Source: an uncultured Eubacteriales bacterium (GTDB lineage Bacteria > Bacillota > Clostridia > Christensenellales > Aristaeellaceae). From it: DNA of 33,734 nt. Below, piece by piece: positions 1-8,524 of this stretch. The translations under genes and the position numbers were made by a program. The DNA lies in contig CADBCY010000034.1 of the NCBI GenBank assembly GCA_902793325.1, positions 1 to 33,734 of the forward strand, given 5' to 3'. A model generated the notes under the pieces. That model did not search any database. It was not told the DNA's origin and worked only from the letters and a program-made list of their open reading frames with translations. Position 1 is the first letter of the stretch; each line of letters begins with the position of its first letter.

Positions 1-17
1 CAATATCATACAAACGC

Positions 18-50
18 TGCCAGGTCTGCGCAAGACCTGGCATTACTTTT
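18..50 (+). terminator. Intrinsic terminator of a gene upstream of the window
   Basis: A perfect 10-bp stem (TGCCAGGTCT at 18-27 with AGACCTGGCA at 33-42, loop of five) is followed by a T-rich stretch at 43-50 on the plus strand. It would end a plus-strand transcript entering from outside the window, converging on the transporter operon. Confidence 0.75.
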
Positions 51-61
51 TTCGTGTCCCA

Positions 62-93
62 TTATAAAGAGGCTGCCTCGTTTTGAGACAGCC
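62..93 (-). terminator. Intrinsic terminator of the opp operon
   Basis: Read on the minus strand, GGCTGTCTC (93-85) pairs with GAGGCAGCC (79-71) with one G-U pair and a five-base loop, followed by TCTTTATAAT. It lies 24 bases after the oppA stop codon and closes the five-gene transporter operon. Confidence 0.75.
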
Positions 94-117
94 CCGTCCG
101 TTCATGTCGGGGCGCGA

Positions 118-1719
118 TTACTTCGTGGCCATCATGAACAGCTTCTCGCCGGTGGGATACTGGGTCACGCCGGTGATCTCGGGAATGGCGATCCAGGTGG
201 TCGCGTAGTAGTAGACGGGGATGCAGCAGGCCTCGTCGCCGACCGCCAGCTTCTCCGCCTCGTGCAGCTTGGCGAAGTGCTCCTTCAGATCGGTGGTGGC
301 TGCGGCCGCCTCCATCAGCTTGTCGAACTCGGGGTTGTTGTAGAAGGTGGAGTTGTTGCCGGAGTAGCTGGTGAACAGGTCCAGCAGGTTGCTGGGATCG
401 CCGTAGTCGGCCACCCAGCCGTCGCGGGCCAGGGTGTGCTCGCCGTTGCGGCGCGCGGCCAGGAACACGTTCCACTCCATCTGAGCGATCTCGACGTTCA
501 CGCCCAGGTTCTCCTTCCACATATAGGCCAGCGCTTCCGCGGTGGGCAGGTGGACGCCGGAGACATTGGTGCAGTACTCGACGGTGGGGAAGCCCTCGCC
601 GTTGGGATAGCCGGCCTCGGCCATCAGCTCCTGCGCCTTCTTGATGTTCGCCTCGTAGTCGCTGCGGTCGATCACGGTGTCGTAATCGCCGAAGTCGCTG
701 CCGTCGTCAGCCACGAAGCCGCCGCCCACGAAGTCGGTGGCGGGCAGGTAGGTGCCCTGGGTGACCTGCTCGGACAGGTAGTAGGGATCGATGGCGAGCT
801 GGAAGGCCTTGCGGACGCGGACGTCGTCGAAGGGCGCGACCTTGTTGTTGATGTTCACGTAGTAGGTGCCGAGCTGCGGAGAGCTGTAGAACATGCCCTC
901 GGCCTGCAGGGAGGCCAGCTCCTCGGAGGGATAGTCGTCGCACCAGTCGAGCTCGCCCGCGCGCATGGCGGCCAGCTTGGCGTTGGGATCGGCGATCAGC
1001 TTCCAGCAGATGCGCTTGCACACCAGCTTGTCAGCGTCATAGTAGTTGGGGTTGGGCACCATGACGATCTCCTCGTCCATGGTGTAGCTCTCCAGCACGT
1101 ACGGGCCGTTGCCGATCAGGGTCTCGGGAGAGGTGGTCCAGGCGTCGCCATTGGCCTCGATGATGTCCTGACGCACGGGATAGTAGGTCGGGAAGGCCAT
1201 GATCTCCAGGAACCAGGCGCAGGGCTGCACCAGGGTGATCTCGATGGTCTTGCTGTCGATCGCCTTCACGCCCAGATCGTCCACGGGCTTGTCGCCGGAG
1301 GAGATTTCCAGGCCGTTCAGGATGTACTTGCCCATGTCGCCGGCATAGGGAGCGGCGGTCTCGGGATCCACCAGGCGCTTCATGGTGTACACGAAGTCGT
1401 CCGCGGTGAGGTCCTGTCCGTCGGACCACTTGGCGTTCTCACGAATGTGGAAGGTGTAGACCAGGCCGTCGTCGCTCACGTCATAGGACTCGGCGGCGCC
1501 GTTCACGATGCCCTTGCCCTCCCAGTCATACTTCATCAGGCCCTCGAAGAGGTGCTTGATGTAGTTGGAGCCGTCAGAGGCGGAGTTCTTCTGGGGGTCC
1601 AGCGTTTCGGGCTGGGAGCCGATGCAGGCGTTGATGGTCTGGACTTCCTCAGCGGAAACCGTACCAACGATCCCCGCGATCAGCGCGAGCGCGAGTACAA
1701 GTGCGAAGAGTTTTTTCAC
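118..1719 (-). CDS. oppA: Oligopeptide ABC transporter substrate-binding protein (SBP_bac_5 / OppA type)
   Basis: The 533-residue product binds peptides outside the membrane and delivers them to the OppBC channel. It has a signal peptide (about residues 1-22, hydrophobic core then TVSA before Glu-Glu) and the family start pattern GSQPETLDPQ, then a full-length SBP_bac_5 fold including WSDGQDLTADDFVYT and a C-terminal half near the usual family length. The start is GTG with AAGGAGG eight bases upstream. Unlike most Gram-positive binding proteins there is no lipobox cysteine, so it is predicted to be cut by signal peptidase I and not lipid-anchored. It is the last gene of the operon, separated from oppF by 57 bases holding a small hairpin. 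Peptide as substrate is family knowledge; nickel or another ligand cannot be excluded. Confidence 0.93.
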   Translation of the reverse strand: MKKLFALVLALALIAGIVGTVSAEEVQTINACIGSQPETLDPQKNSASDGSNYIKHLFEGLMKYDWEGKGIVNGAAESYDVSDDGLVYTFHIRENAKWSDGQDLTADDFVYTMKRLVDPETAAPYAGDMGKYILNGLEISSGDKPVDDLGVKAIDSKTIEITLVQPCAWFLEIMAFPTYYPVRQDIIEANGDAWTTSPETLIGNGPYVLESYTMDEEIVMVPNPNYYDADKLVCKRICWKLIADPNAKLAAMRAGELDWCDDYPSEELASLQAEGMFYSSPQLGTYYVNINNKVAPFDDVRVRKAFQLAIDPYYLSEQVTQGTYLPATDFVGGGFVADDGSDFGDYDTVIDRSDYEANIKKAQELMAEAGYPNGEGFPTVEYCTNVSGVHLPTAEALAYMWKENLGVNVEIAQMEWNVFLAARRNGEHTLARDGWVADYGDPSNLLDLFTSYSGNNSTFYNNPEFDKLMEAAAATTDLKEHFAKLHEAEKLAVGDEACCIPVYYYATTWIAIPEITGVTQYPTGEKLFMMATK

Positions 1720-1743
1720 GGGTATTCCTCCTTTTGATATTGT

Positions 1744-1761
1744 AAAAAGTCTGAAACAGAC
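1744..1761 (-). promoter_or_regulatory. Small intercistronic hairpin with T-run between oppF and oppA
   Basis: On the minus strand GTCTG (1761-1757) and CAGAC (1753-1749) form a 5-bp stem with a TTT loop, followed directly by TTTTT. It is too weak to be a convincing full terminator but could be an attenuator, a processing site or a 3'-end stabiliser that sets a different oppA level from the rest of the operon. Confidence 0.35.
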
Positions 1762-1776
1762 GATTTACTTCGGCGA

Positions 1777-2760
1777 TTACAGGCCAAGATCCCGCTGCAC
1801 CTTGTGGCAGGCGCAGGTGTGGTTGGGCCCGACGGTGATCGTCGTCGGCCGCTGTTCGCGGCAGATGTCCATGGCGTAGGGGCAGCGGGTGTGGAACTTG
1901 CAGCCCTTCGGCGGGTTGATGGGGCTGGGGACGTCGCCCTCCAGCACGATGCGCTGGCGGCTGCGGCTCACCTCCGGGTCCGGGATGGGGATGGCGGAGA
2001 GCAGCGCCTGCGTGTAGGGGTGCATCGGGTTGCGGTAGAGGCTGTTCGATTCGCACACCTCGACCAGGCTGCCCAGGTACATCACGCCCACGTGCTTGGA
2101 GATGTGGCGGACGACGTTCAGGTCGTGCGCGATGAACAGGTACGCCATGCCCAGCTTCTGCTGCAGGCCCATCAGCATGTTGATGACCTGCGCCTGGATG
2201 GATACGTCCAGCGCGGAGATCGGCTCGTCGCAGACCATGAAATCCGGGTGCAGCGCCATCGCGCGGGCGATGGACACCCTCTGGCGCTGGCCGCCGGAGA
2301 ACTCGTGCGGGTAGCGGTTCATGTGCTCGCTGTTGAGGCCGACCAGGTTCAGCAGCTCCAGTATCCTGTCGTGGCGCTCCGCCTTGCTCGCGCAGGCGTC
2401 CTGGATGTCCAGCGGCTCCCCGACGATGTCGCCGACCGTCATGCGCGGGTCGAGCGAGGCGTAGGGGTCCTGGAACACGATCTGCATGCGCTTGCGGTAG
2501 GGGCGCATGTTGACTTTCGTAATGTCCTCCCCGTCCAGCAGGATCTGGCCGGAGGTGGGCTCGTGCAGCCGCAGGATCGTGCGGCCGATGGTGGACTTGC
2601 CGCAGCCGGATTCGCCGACCAGGCCGAACGTCTCGCCCTTTTCGATGGTGAAGGATACGTCGTCGACCGCGTGCACGACGCGGGGCTTGCTGAGGAGGCC
2701 GCCCCCCAGCTGGAAGTTCTTGACGATGTGTCGCGCTTCAAAGAGTGGAGCTCCGCTCAA
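1777..2760 (-). CDS. oppF: Oligopeptide ABC transporter ATP-binding protein OppF
   Basis: One of the two ATPases that power peptide import; it works on the cytoplasmic face as a heterodimer with OppD. The 327-residue product shows Walker [10 protein letters not shown], the Q-loop [10 protein letters not shown], signature SGGQRQR, Walker B FMVCDEP with the D-loop SALD, and the H-loop IAHDLNVV. The C-terminal oligo_HPY extension includes the motif C-x5-C-x7-C plus a CAC, the Cys cluster seen in this family. I chose the TTG start at 2760, which overlaps the oppD stop as TTGA and has GGAGGT nine bases upstream; no better in-frame start lies nearby. The overlap implies translational coupling to oppD. 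Confidence 0.93.
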   Translation of the reverse strand: MSGAPLFEARHIVKNFQLGGGLLSKPRVVHAVDDVSFTIEKGETFGLVGESGCGKSTIGRTILRLHEPTSGQILLDGEDITKVNMRPYRKRMQIVFQDPYASLDPRMTVGDIVGEPLDIQDACASKAERHDRILELLNLVGLNSEHMNRYPHEFSGGQRQRVSIARAMALHPDFMVCDEPISALDVSIQAQVINMLMGLQQKLGMAYLFIAHDLNVVRHISKHVGVMYLGSLVEVCESNSLYRNPMHPYTQALLSAIPIPDPEVSRSRQRIVLEGDVPSPINPPKGCKFHTRCPYAMDICREQRPTTITVGPNHTCACHKVQRDLGL

Positions 2761-3758
2761 CTGTCCTGCACCTCCTCTCCGACGGCTTCCAGCGCATGGA
2801 GCCAGCAGACTGAAGTATGTCCCTCGCCGACCTGGAAGGTCGGCGGCTGTTCGCTGAGGCAGACCTTCATGCAGTTCTTGCAGCGAGGCGCGAAGGCGCA
2901 GCCCTTGGGCAGCGCCAGCAGGTCCACGGGCGTGCCCTCGATGGGCTCCAGCGGCTTGGAGCTGTCGCTGTCCAGCCGGGGCAGGCAGCGCAGCAGGCCC
3001 TGCGTGTAGGGATGGGCGGGCCGGTAGAAGATGTCGTCGGTGGTCCCGCGCTCCACGATCCGGCCGGCGTACATGACGATGACCTCGTCGCAGATGTCGG
3101 AGACGATGCCCAGGTCGTGCGTGATGAGTATGATCGCCGCGTTGATCTTCTCGCGCAGGCGCTTCATCAGGTCCAGGATCTGCGCCTGGATGGTTACGTC
3201 CAGGGCCGTGGTGGGTTCGTCGGCGATCAGCAGCTTCGGGTTGCACAGCAGCGTCATGGCGATCATCGCGCGCTGGCGCATGCCGCCGGAGAACTCGTGC
3301 GGGTACTGCTTGATCCGCTGCTCGGGGTTGTTGATGCCCACGAGCCGCAGCATTTCAATGCTCTGCGCCCAGGCTTCGGCGCGGGTGATCTTGGTGTGGC
3401 GGCGCAGGGTCTCCACCAGCTGCTCGCCGATGGTGAACACCGGGTTGAGGCTGGTCATGGGGTCCTGGAAGATCATGCCGATCTCCTTGCCGCGCACCGC
3501 CTGGATCTGCTCCGCGTTCATGGACAGCACGTCCTGGCCGTTGAAGTGTATGCTTCCGCCGACCACGCGGCCCGGGTAGGCCAGCAGTTGTATCATGGCG
3601 CTCACGGACACGCTCTTGCCGCTGCCGGATTCGCCCACGATGCCCAGCACCCGGCCCTCGTCGAGGTCGTAGGAGACGCCGTTGACGGCCTTGACCTCGC
3701 CCGCGGGCGTAAAGAAGGAAACCTTCAGATCCGTGATTTCCAGAAGATGATCTTTCAC
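2757..3758 (-). CDS. oppD: Oligopeptide ABC transporter ATP-binding protein OppD
   Basis: A 333-residue ATPase partner of OppF. Walker A is GESGSGKS, the Q-loop [10 protein letters not shown], signature SGGMRQR, Walker [13 protein letters not shown], and the H-loop ITHDLG. The C-terminal oligo_HPY region again has a cysteine cluster (C-x5-C-x2-C-x3-C). The start is GTG with AAGGAGG overlapping the oppC stop, giving a 15-base gap and close coupling. Its stop overlaps the TTG start of oppF. All motifs are intact and length is normal, so the ATPase is expected to be active. Confidence 0.94.
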   Translation of the reverse strand: MKDHLLEITDLKVSFFTPAGEVKAVNGVSYDLDEGRVLGIVGESGSGKSVSVSAMIQLLAYPGRVVGGSIHFNGQDVLSMNAEQIQAVRGKEIGMIFQDPMTSLNPVFTIGEQLVETLRRHTKITRAEAWAQSIEMLRLVGINNPEQRIKQYPHEFSGGMRQRAMIAMTLLCNPKLLIADEPTTALDVTIQAQILDLMKRLREKINAAIILITHDLGIVSDICDEVIVMYAGRIVERGTTDDIFYRPAHPYTQGLLRCLPRLDSDSSKPLEPIEGTPVDLLALPKGCAFAPRCKNCMKVCLSEQPPTFQVGEGHTSVCWLHALEAVGEEVQDS

Positions 3759-3773
3759 GTCGGTTTCGCCTCC

Positions 3774-4820
3774 TTAATTGCGCATCTTGGGATCCAGCGC
3801 GTCGCGCAGGCCGTCGCCAAGCTGGTTCATCGCCAGGATGATCAGCGCCAGCACGGCCGCCGGGATGAACAGCCGGTAGGGCGCGGTCTGGAAGCCGTTG
3901 AGCGCGTCGTTGACCAGCGAGCCCAGCGAAGCCATCGGCGCGCTGACGCCGAGGCCGATAAAGCTGAGGAAGGACTCGGTGAAGATGGACGACGGGATCT
4001 GGAATGTGGTCGTCACCACGACGGTGCCGATGCAGTTGGGCACCAGGTGCTTGCGGATGATCCAGCTGTTGCTGCCGCCCAGCGCCCGGGAGGCGGTCAC
4101 GTATTCGGAATTCTTCAGCGCCAGGATCTCGCCGCGGACCATGCGGGCCATGCTGACCCAGTACAGCAGCGCGAAGGTGACGAATATGCAGATGAGGCCG
4201 GTGCCCACCGTGCTGAGCGCTTCCATGTGGCCGGCGTCGAAGAAGCGCTGCATCGGCTCCTTGAGCACGATGTTGAGCAGTATGATGATCAGCACCGTGG
4301 GGATGGAGTAGATGATCTCGCAGATGCGCATCATGATCATGTCCACGGCGCCGCCGATGAAGCCGGAAACCGCGCCGTAGAGCACGCCGATGACCACGAT
4401 GAACAGCGTGGAGACCACGCCGATGACCAGCGAGATGCGGGTGCCGATCATGACGCGCACGCACAGGTCGCGCCCCAGGTTGTCCGTGCCGAAGGGATGG
4501 AAGAATTCGCCGTTGATGACCGGCGCCAGGCGCTCGTGTCCGCGGAGCTGCTGGTCGTAGGAATAGGGCATCAGCAGGGGCCCGACAAAGGCGAAGAGCA
4601 CGATGAGCAGGATCAGCGCCAGGCTGACCATGGCGACCTTGTTGGCCTTCAGGCGGCGCATGGCGTCCTTCCAGTACGTGGTGGACTCGCGCATCATGAT
4701 CAGCTGTTCCCGCTCTTCCTTCGTGGCGGGGATCATCATTTCGGGGGTCAGCTTGATGCGGAAGGGATCGAGTACCGGCTTCGGCGGCAGATTCGCGTTC
4801 CTTGAGGTATCCTTGTCCAT
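3774..4820 (-). CDS. oppC: Oligopeptide ABC transporter permease OppC
   Basis: Inner-membrane channel subunit with a cytosolic N-terminal tail, an OppC_N-type first membrane helix (about residues 50-70) and a BPD_transp_1 region carrying the EAA loop (YVTASRALGGSNSWII) that docks the ATPases. I prefer the ATG at 4820 because an AAGGAG lies 11 bases upstream; the ATG at 4841 would overlap the oppB stop as ATGA but has no visible Shine-Dalgarno, so seven extra N-terminal residues remain possible. The product is 348 or 355 residues, normal for OppC. It sits between oppB and oppD in the operon. Confidence 0.92.
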   Translation of the reverse strand: MDKDTSRNANLPPKPVLDPFRIKLTPEMMIPATKEEREQLIMMRESTTYWKDAMRRLKANKVAMVSLALILLIVLFAFVGPLLMPYSYDQQLRGHERLAPVINGEFFHPFGTDNLGRDLCVRVMIGTRISLVIGVVSTLFIVVIGVLYGAVSGFIGGAVDMIMMRICEIIYSIPTVLIIILLNIVLKEPMQRFFDAGHMEALSTVGTGLICIFVTFALLYWVSMARMVRGEILALKNSEYVTASRALGGSNSWIIRKHLVPNCIGTVVVTTTFQIPSSIFTESFLSFIGLGVSAPMASLGSLVNDALNGFQTAPYRLFIPAAVLALIILAMNQLGDGLRDALDPKMRN

Positions 4821-4837
4821 AGTTCCTGCCGCTCCTT

Positions 4838-5752
4838 TCATTCGTACTTGATGCGCCGGTCGATGACGCCGTACATCAGGTCCACGATCAGATTCATCAG
4901 CACCAGCAGCGCGGAATAGAAGATCGTCACGCCCATGATGAGCGGATAATCGCGGTTGTTGATGGATTCCACGAAGAACTTGCCCATGCCGGGGATCGTG
5001 AAGATCTTTTCAATGACGAAGCCGCCCGTCAGGATGCCCGCCGTGAGGGGCCCCAGATAGGTCACCACCGGCAGGATCGCGTTGCGCAGTGCGTGCTTGA
5101 AGAGCACGACCTTCTCGCGCAGGCCCTTGGCGCGGGCGGTCTTGATATAATCCTGCCGCAGCACGTCCAGCATGCTCGAACGCATGAGGCGGGAGATATA
5201 ACACATGGGGTTGAAGGAGAGCGCCAGGGCGGGCATGATGTAGTGCTTCCACGTCTTGAGCCCCAGCGTCGGCAGCCAGCCGAGCTGCACGCCGAAGAAG
5301 AACAGCAGCGCCGTCGCCATCACAAAATTGGGCACGGCGATGCCCAGGTTGGCGATGAACATCACGACGCGGTCCAGCGGCCGGTTGTGCTTGAACGCGG
5401 CGATGATGCCCACCGGCACGCCGATGAGCACCGCGAGCAGGATCGCGAACACGCCCACGCCGGCGGAAACCGGGAACTTCTCGGCCAGGATCTGGTTCAC
5501 CGAGAAGCCGATGCGCTTGTAGCTGTCGCCCAGGTCCAGCCGGACCAGGCGCTTGAGATACATCAGGTATTGCTCGAAGAGCGGCTTGTCCAGCCCGTAC
5601 TTGCTCTCCATCATCTCGACGGTCTTCGCGCTGGCGCGCTCCGTGTTGAACGGGCCGCCGGGGATCATGTTCATCAGGAAGAACGTGATGGTCGCAATCA
5701 CGAACAGCGTGAGCAGCGCCGAAAGGATTCTCCGTACCACAAATCTCGTCAA
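4838..5752 (-). CDS. oppB: Oligopeptide ABC transporter permease OppB
   Basis: First gene of the operon, a 304-residue permease with about six membrane helices. It has the OppB signature opening (RILSALLTLFVIATITFFLM), the GGPF motif, and the EAA loop YIKTARAKGL facing the ATPases. The start is TTG at 5752 with AAGGTGAT six bases upstream, an unusual start but with the correct N-terminal family sequence right after it. A promoter is visible 32 bases upstream. The stop overlaps the alternative oppC start. Confidence 0.93.
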   Translation of the reverse strand: MTRFVVRRILSALLTLFVIATITFFLMNMIPGGPFNTERASAKTVEMMESKYGLDKPLFEQYLMYLKRLVRLDLGDSYKRIGFSVNQILAEKFPVSAGVGVFAILLAVLIGVPVGIIAAFKHNRPLDRVVMFIANLGIAVPNFVMATALLFFFGVQLGWLPTLGLKTWKHYIMPALALSFNPMCYISRLMRSSMLDVLRQDYIKTARAKGLREKVVLFKHALRNAILPVVTYLGPLTAGILTGGFVIEKIFTIPGMGKFFVESINNRDYPLIMGVTIFYSALLVLMNLIVDLMYGVIDRRIKYE

Positions 5753-5783
5753 AGGATATCACCTTCAGATCAATATATAGATT

Positions 5784-5812
5784 ATTTTATATCACCCGTG
5801 GGATTTCGTCAA
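5784..5812 (-). promoter_or_regulatory. Sigma-A promoter of the opp operon
   Basis: On the minus strand TTGACG (5812-5807), a 17-base spacer and TAAAAT (5789-5784). The expected transcript start is about 25 bases before the oppB start codon. The stretch is AT-rich against a GC-rich background. Confidence 0.75.
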
Positions 5813-5854
5813 GTAGAATATGCATTTTCGGGACCCGCGCGCGTGAAATCCTGG

Positions 5855-5885
5855 AAAAGGGCGGAATCCCGATCGGGATTCCGCC
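5855..5885 (-). terminator. Terminator of the EAL/GGDEF operon
   Basis: A perfect 26-base palindrome (5860-5885, half-site GGCGGAATCCCGA) forms a stem of at least 11 bp and is followed on the minus strand by CTTTTCC. It lies 47 bases beyond the stop of the upstream GGDEF/EAL gene and also separates it from the opp promoter. Confidence 0.7.
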
Positions 5886-5932
5886 TGTCGCAGGGGAGGG
5901 CCCGGCGCGCCGCGATTCCGCCGGGCGCGGGG

Positions 5933-8497
5933 TCACCCGACGGGGGCGAACCGCGCTTCGAATTCCTCGACCGACACCGGCCGGGAGAAGTAATACCCCT
6001 GGAAATGATTGCATCCCATCTCCGAGAGCGCGCGGAGCTGCTGTTCCGTCTCCACGCCCTCCGTGATCACCTCCATGCCCAGCGAGTCCGCCAGGTCGAT
6101 CACGGACTTCAGTATGATCCGGCTGCGCTCCCTGTCCCGGATCTCGCGCAGGAAGCTCATGTCGATCTTCAACACGTCCGCCTGGATGTTCTTCAGCAGG
6201 CCCAGCGAGGAGAAGCCCTTCCCGAAGTCGTCGATCTCCACGAGGAAGCCCGCCTTTCGCAGCTTCGACACGACGGCGTCGCTCTTGTCCGGCTCCACCA
6301 GCAGCGCGGTCTCCGTGATCTCCAGCCGGAGCATGCGGCTGTCCACGCCGTACCGCTCGACGAGCCCGGTCAGCACGTCGTACACGTCGATGCTGAAGAA
6401 ATCCTTCGCCGACATGTTGACGGAGATCGTCAGGTTCTCCCTCTCGGTCCCCTTCCAGGCGCAAAGCTGCTTTACCGCCAGCTCCCACATGTATGCGTCG
6501 AGCCGGTGGATCAGGCCGGCGTTTTCCAGCGTTTCGATGAAATCGCCCGGCAGGCCGACCGCGCCGTCCGGCCTGCACCAGCGCGCCAGCGCCTCCGCGC
6601 CGATGACGCGGCCGCTGTCCCCGACCAACGGCTGCAGGTACATCCGGAACTGCCCGCTCCTGAGCGCCTCGTCGAAGCCGCTGATGATCGTCTGCTCCGT
6701 CAGGAGCTTCTCCATAATGGCGTCGTCGAAGTACGCGACGGTGCACGTCAGATCCTCGCGGATCGTGCGCAGCGCCGAGTTCGCGCGCCCGCACATCACC
6801 GACACGGGGATGGAGGGATCGTCGACGTGGTACACGCCGAAGTGGATGCAGAACGTGTAGATGCCGCTGTTGAAGGCGGCCGACAGCGCGCGGGCGATGC
6901 CCTGCAGCGTTTCCTCCCGGTACGCCGACCGCGGGATTATCAGCGCGAACTGATCCCCGCCGAGCCGGCCGCACAGGCCCTTCGCCCCTTCCGAAACCGT
7001 CCGCAGCATGGCGGCCGTTCGCACCAGGACCTCGTTGCCCTTCAGCACGCCGAACAGCGTGTTGACCAGGCGGAAGTTCATGATGTTGCCGGTGATCATC
7101 GTCCACGGGGTGTCCGGGTCGTCCTTGAGCTTCTCGCGGGCGAATTCGTAGAACGCCTCGGCGTTCAGCGCGTTCGTCAGGCTGTCGTGGTGCGCCGCGT
7201 AGTGGGCGGCCCGGCTGCCGACGTTCTCCGCCGCCCGGTCGTTGGCCGCGCGGCCGCCCTCCTTATCGACGTTCACCAGCTCGACGACGGCGTCGAACAC
7301 GCTCCCGTCCGCGAGCTTCAGCGACACCGGGCTGGACTGGATGTCGTACACCTGCTCCTTGAAGTGCTCCGTCTTCCGCTGGCGGCATCCGGTCCTGCAG
7401 GCGAGGGCGCTGGAGCAGTTGATGCACTTCTGCTCCGCCTCCCATATGCCGTAGCAGCGCTCGTTCATGCGGATGCCGCCGTCGTCCTGGAACTCCAGGA
7501 TGCGGCATTCGATCGGGTCCACCACGCGCGCGAGGTCGTACTTGCCGGACATCTTCGCCAGGAAGGCCCGCATCTCCCCGACGGTGTACTCGTTCGCCTT
7601 CTCCTGCGGCTGCGCGATCTCGCACTCGATCACCGGCATGCGGACCTTGTCGCGCTTCGTGTGGTACATCTCCTCGTCCGCGTTGGCGATGAGGTTGCGG
7701 AGCCGGGAGGAGTCGTTCACCAGCGCGTGCACGAACCCCACCGAGAAGCCCACGTCGTTGAATTCGTCGATCATCGGCCGCCTGCGCAGCATGGCGTCCA
7801 GCTTCTCCCGGAACGCCGCCTCCGCGATGTCCGGCTCGATGATGAGAAACTCGTCGCCGCCGTAGCGGTAGCAGTGGTCCCGGCCGAAGGTTTCGGCGAG
7901 GAGGCTCCCGGTCTCCCGCAGGATGCGGTCGCCCTCTTCGTGCCCGCGCGTGTCGTTGATGGACTTGAAGTCGTTCAGATCCAGCATCATCACCGCGACT
8001 TCGTGGCCCTGGTAGGAGGCGTAGTCCTGCCGCAGCGCCATGCGGTTGCGGATGCCCGTGAGCGCGTCGGTCAGCGACATGTGCTGCAGCTGCTCGTTCT
8101 CGAGGTGGAGCTTTTCCGTAAGGGCGTCCACCTCCCGGAACGCCTGGAGCTCCGACTTCTTCAGGAAGCACACGAGCAGCATGTCCGCGGTCACGCCGAT
8201 CAGCGACACGGCCACCTTTTGCAGGTTCTGGGTCGTGAACTGCGTGAAAGTGTGGTCCGTGGAGAAGAAGAACAGCGTGTAGCCGAGCATGATCACCGAC
8301 GCGACGATCCCCCCGCCGAACCCGAACAGCGCGGAGCACAGCACGAGCCCCGCAATCAGGATCATGTTGGGGTTGGGGATGTTGCCGAAGTACACGAACA
8401 GGATCAGCATGAGCATGATCCCCGCCGTCACCGCCACCTTCGTCGGCAGGCTGACCTGTAGCTGCAGCAATGTGGGCTTGCGTGGTTTATCCATCAT
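5933..8497 (-). CDS. Membrane GGDEF - Cys-rich PAS-like - degenerate GGDEF - EAL protein
   Basis: An 854-residue c-di-GMP enzyme. Residues 18-112 hold about three to four membrane helices. GGDEF domain 1 follows (motif RYGGDEF, GGDEF at 213-217, intact; the inhibitory I-site position is FGRD, lacking Arg). Residues 305-410 look PAS-like and carry cysteines 348, 358, 361, 367 and 371. A second GGDEF reads GGDQF (513-517), altered at the catalytic Glu/Asp. The EAL domain (605-850) is intact: EAL 635-637, Asn694, EITET 726-730, Asp756-Asp757, Lys777, Glu813, Gln833. So both synthesis and hydrolysis of c-di-GMP are possible. It starts with ATGATG behind AGGAG and lies 27 bases after the sister EAL gene, in the same operon. 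Confidence 0.9.
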   Translation of the reverse strand: MMDKPRKPTLLQLQVSLPTKVAVTAGIMLMLILFVYFGNIPNPNMILIAGLVLCSALFGFGGGIVASVIMLGYTLFFFSTDHTFTQFTTQNLQKVAVSLIGVTADMLLVCFLKKSELQAFREVDALTEKLHLENEQLQHMSLTDALTGIRNRMALRQDYASYQGHEVAVMMLDLNDFKSINDTRGHEEGDRILRETGSLLAETFGRDHCYRYGGDEFLIIEPDIAEAAFREKLDAMLRRRPMIDEFNDVGFSVGFVHALVNDSSRLRNLIANADEEMYHTKRDKVRMPVIECEIAQPQEKANEYTVGEMRAFLAKMSGKYDLARVVDPIECRILEFQDDGGIRMNERCYGIWEAEQKCINCSSALACRTGCRQRKTEHFKEQVYDIQSSPVSLKLADGSVFDAVVELVNVDKEGGRAANDRAAENVGSRAAHYAAHHDSLTNALNAEAFYEFAREKLKDDPDTPWTMITGNIMNFRLVNTLFGVLKGNEVLVRTAAMLRTVSEGAKGLCGRLGGDQFALIIPRSAYREETLQGIARALSAAFNSGIYTFCIHFGVYHVDDPSIPVSVMCGRANSALRTIREDLTCTVAYFDDAIMEKLLTEQTIISGFDEALRSGQFRMYLQPLVGDSGRVIGAEALARWCRPDGAVGLPGDFIETLENAGLIHRLDAYMWELAVKQLCAWKGTERENLTISVNMSAKDFFSIDVYDVLTGLVERYGVDSRMLRLEITETALLVEPDKSDAVVSKLRKAGFLVEIDDFGKGFSSLGLLKNIQADVLKIDMSFLREIRDRERSRIILKSVIDLADSLGMEVITEGVETEQQLRALSEMGCNHFQGYYFSRPVSVEEFEARFAPVG

Positions 8498-8524
8498 TCC
8501 GTCACTCCTGACTCTCGCACAGGG

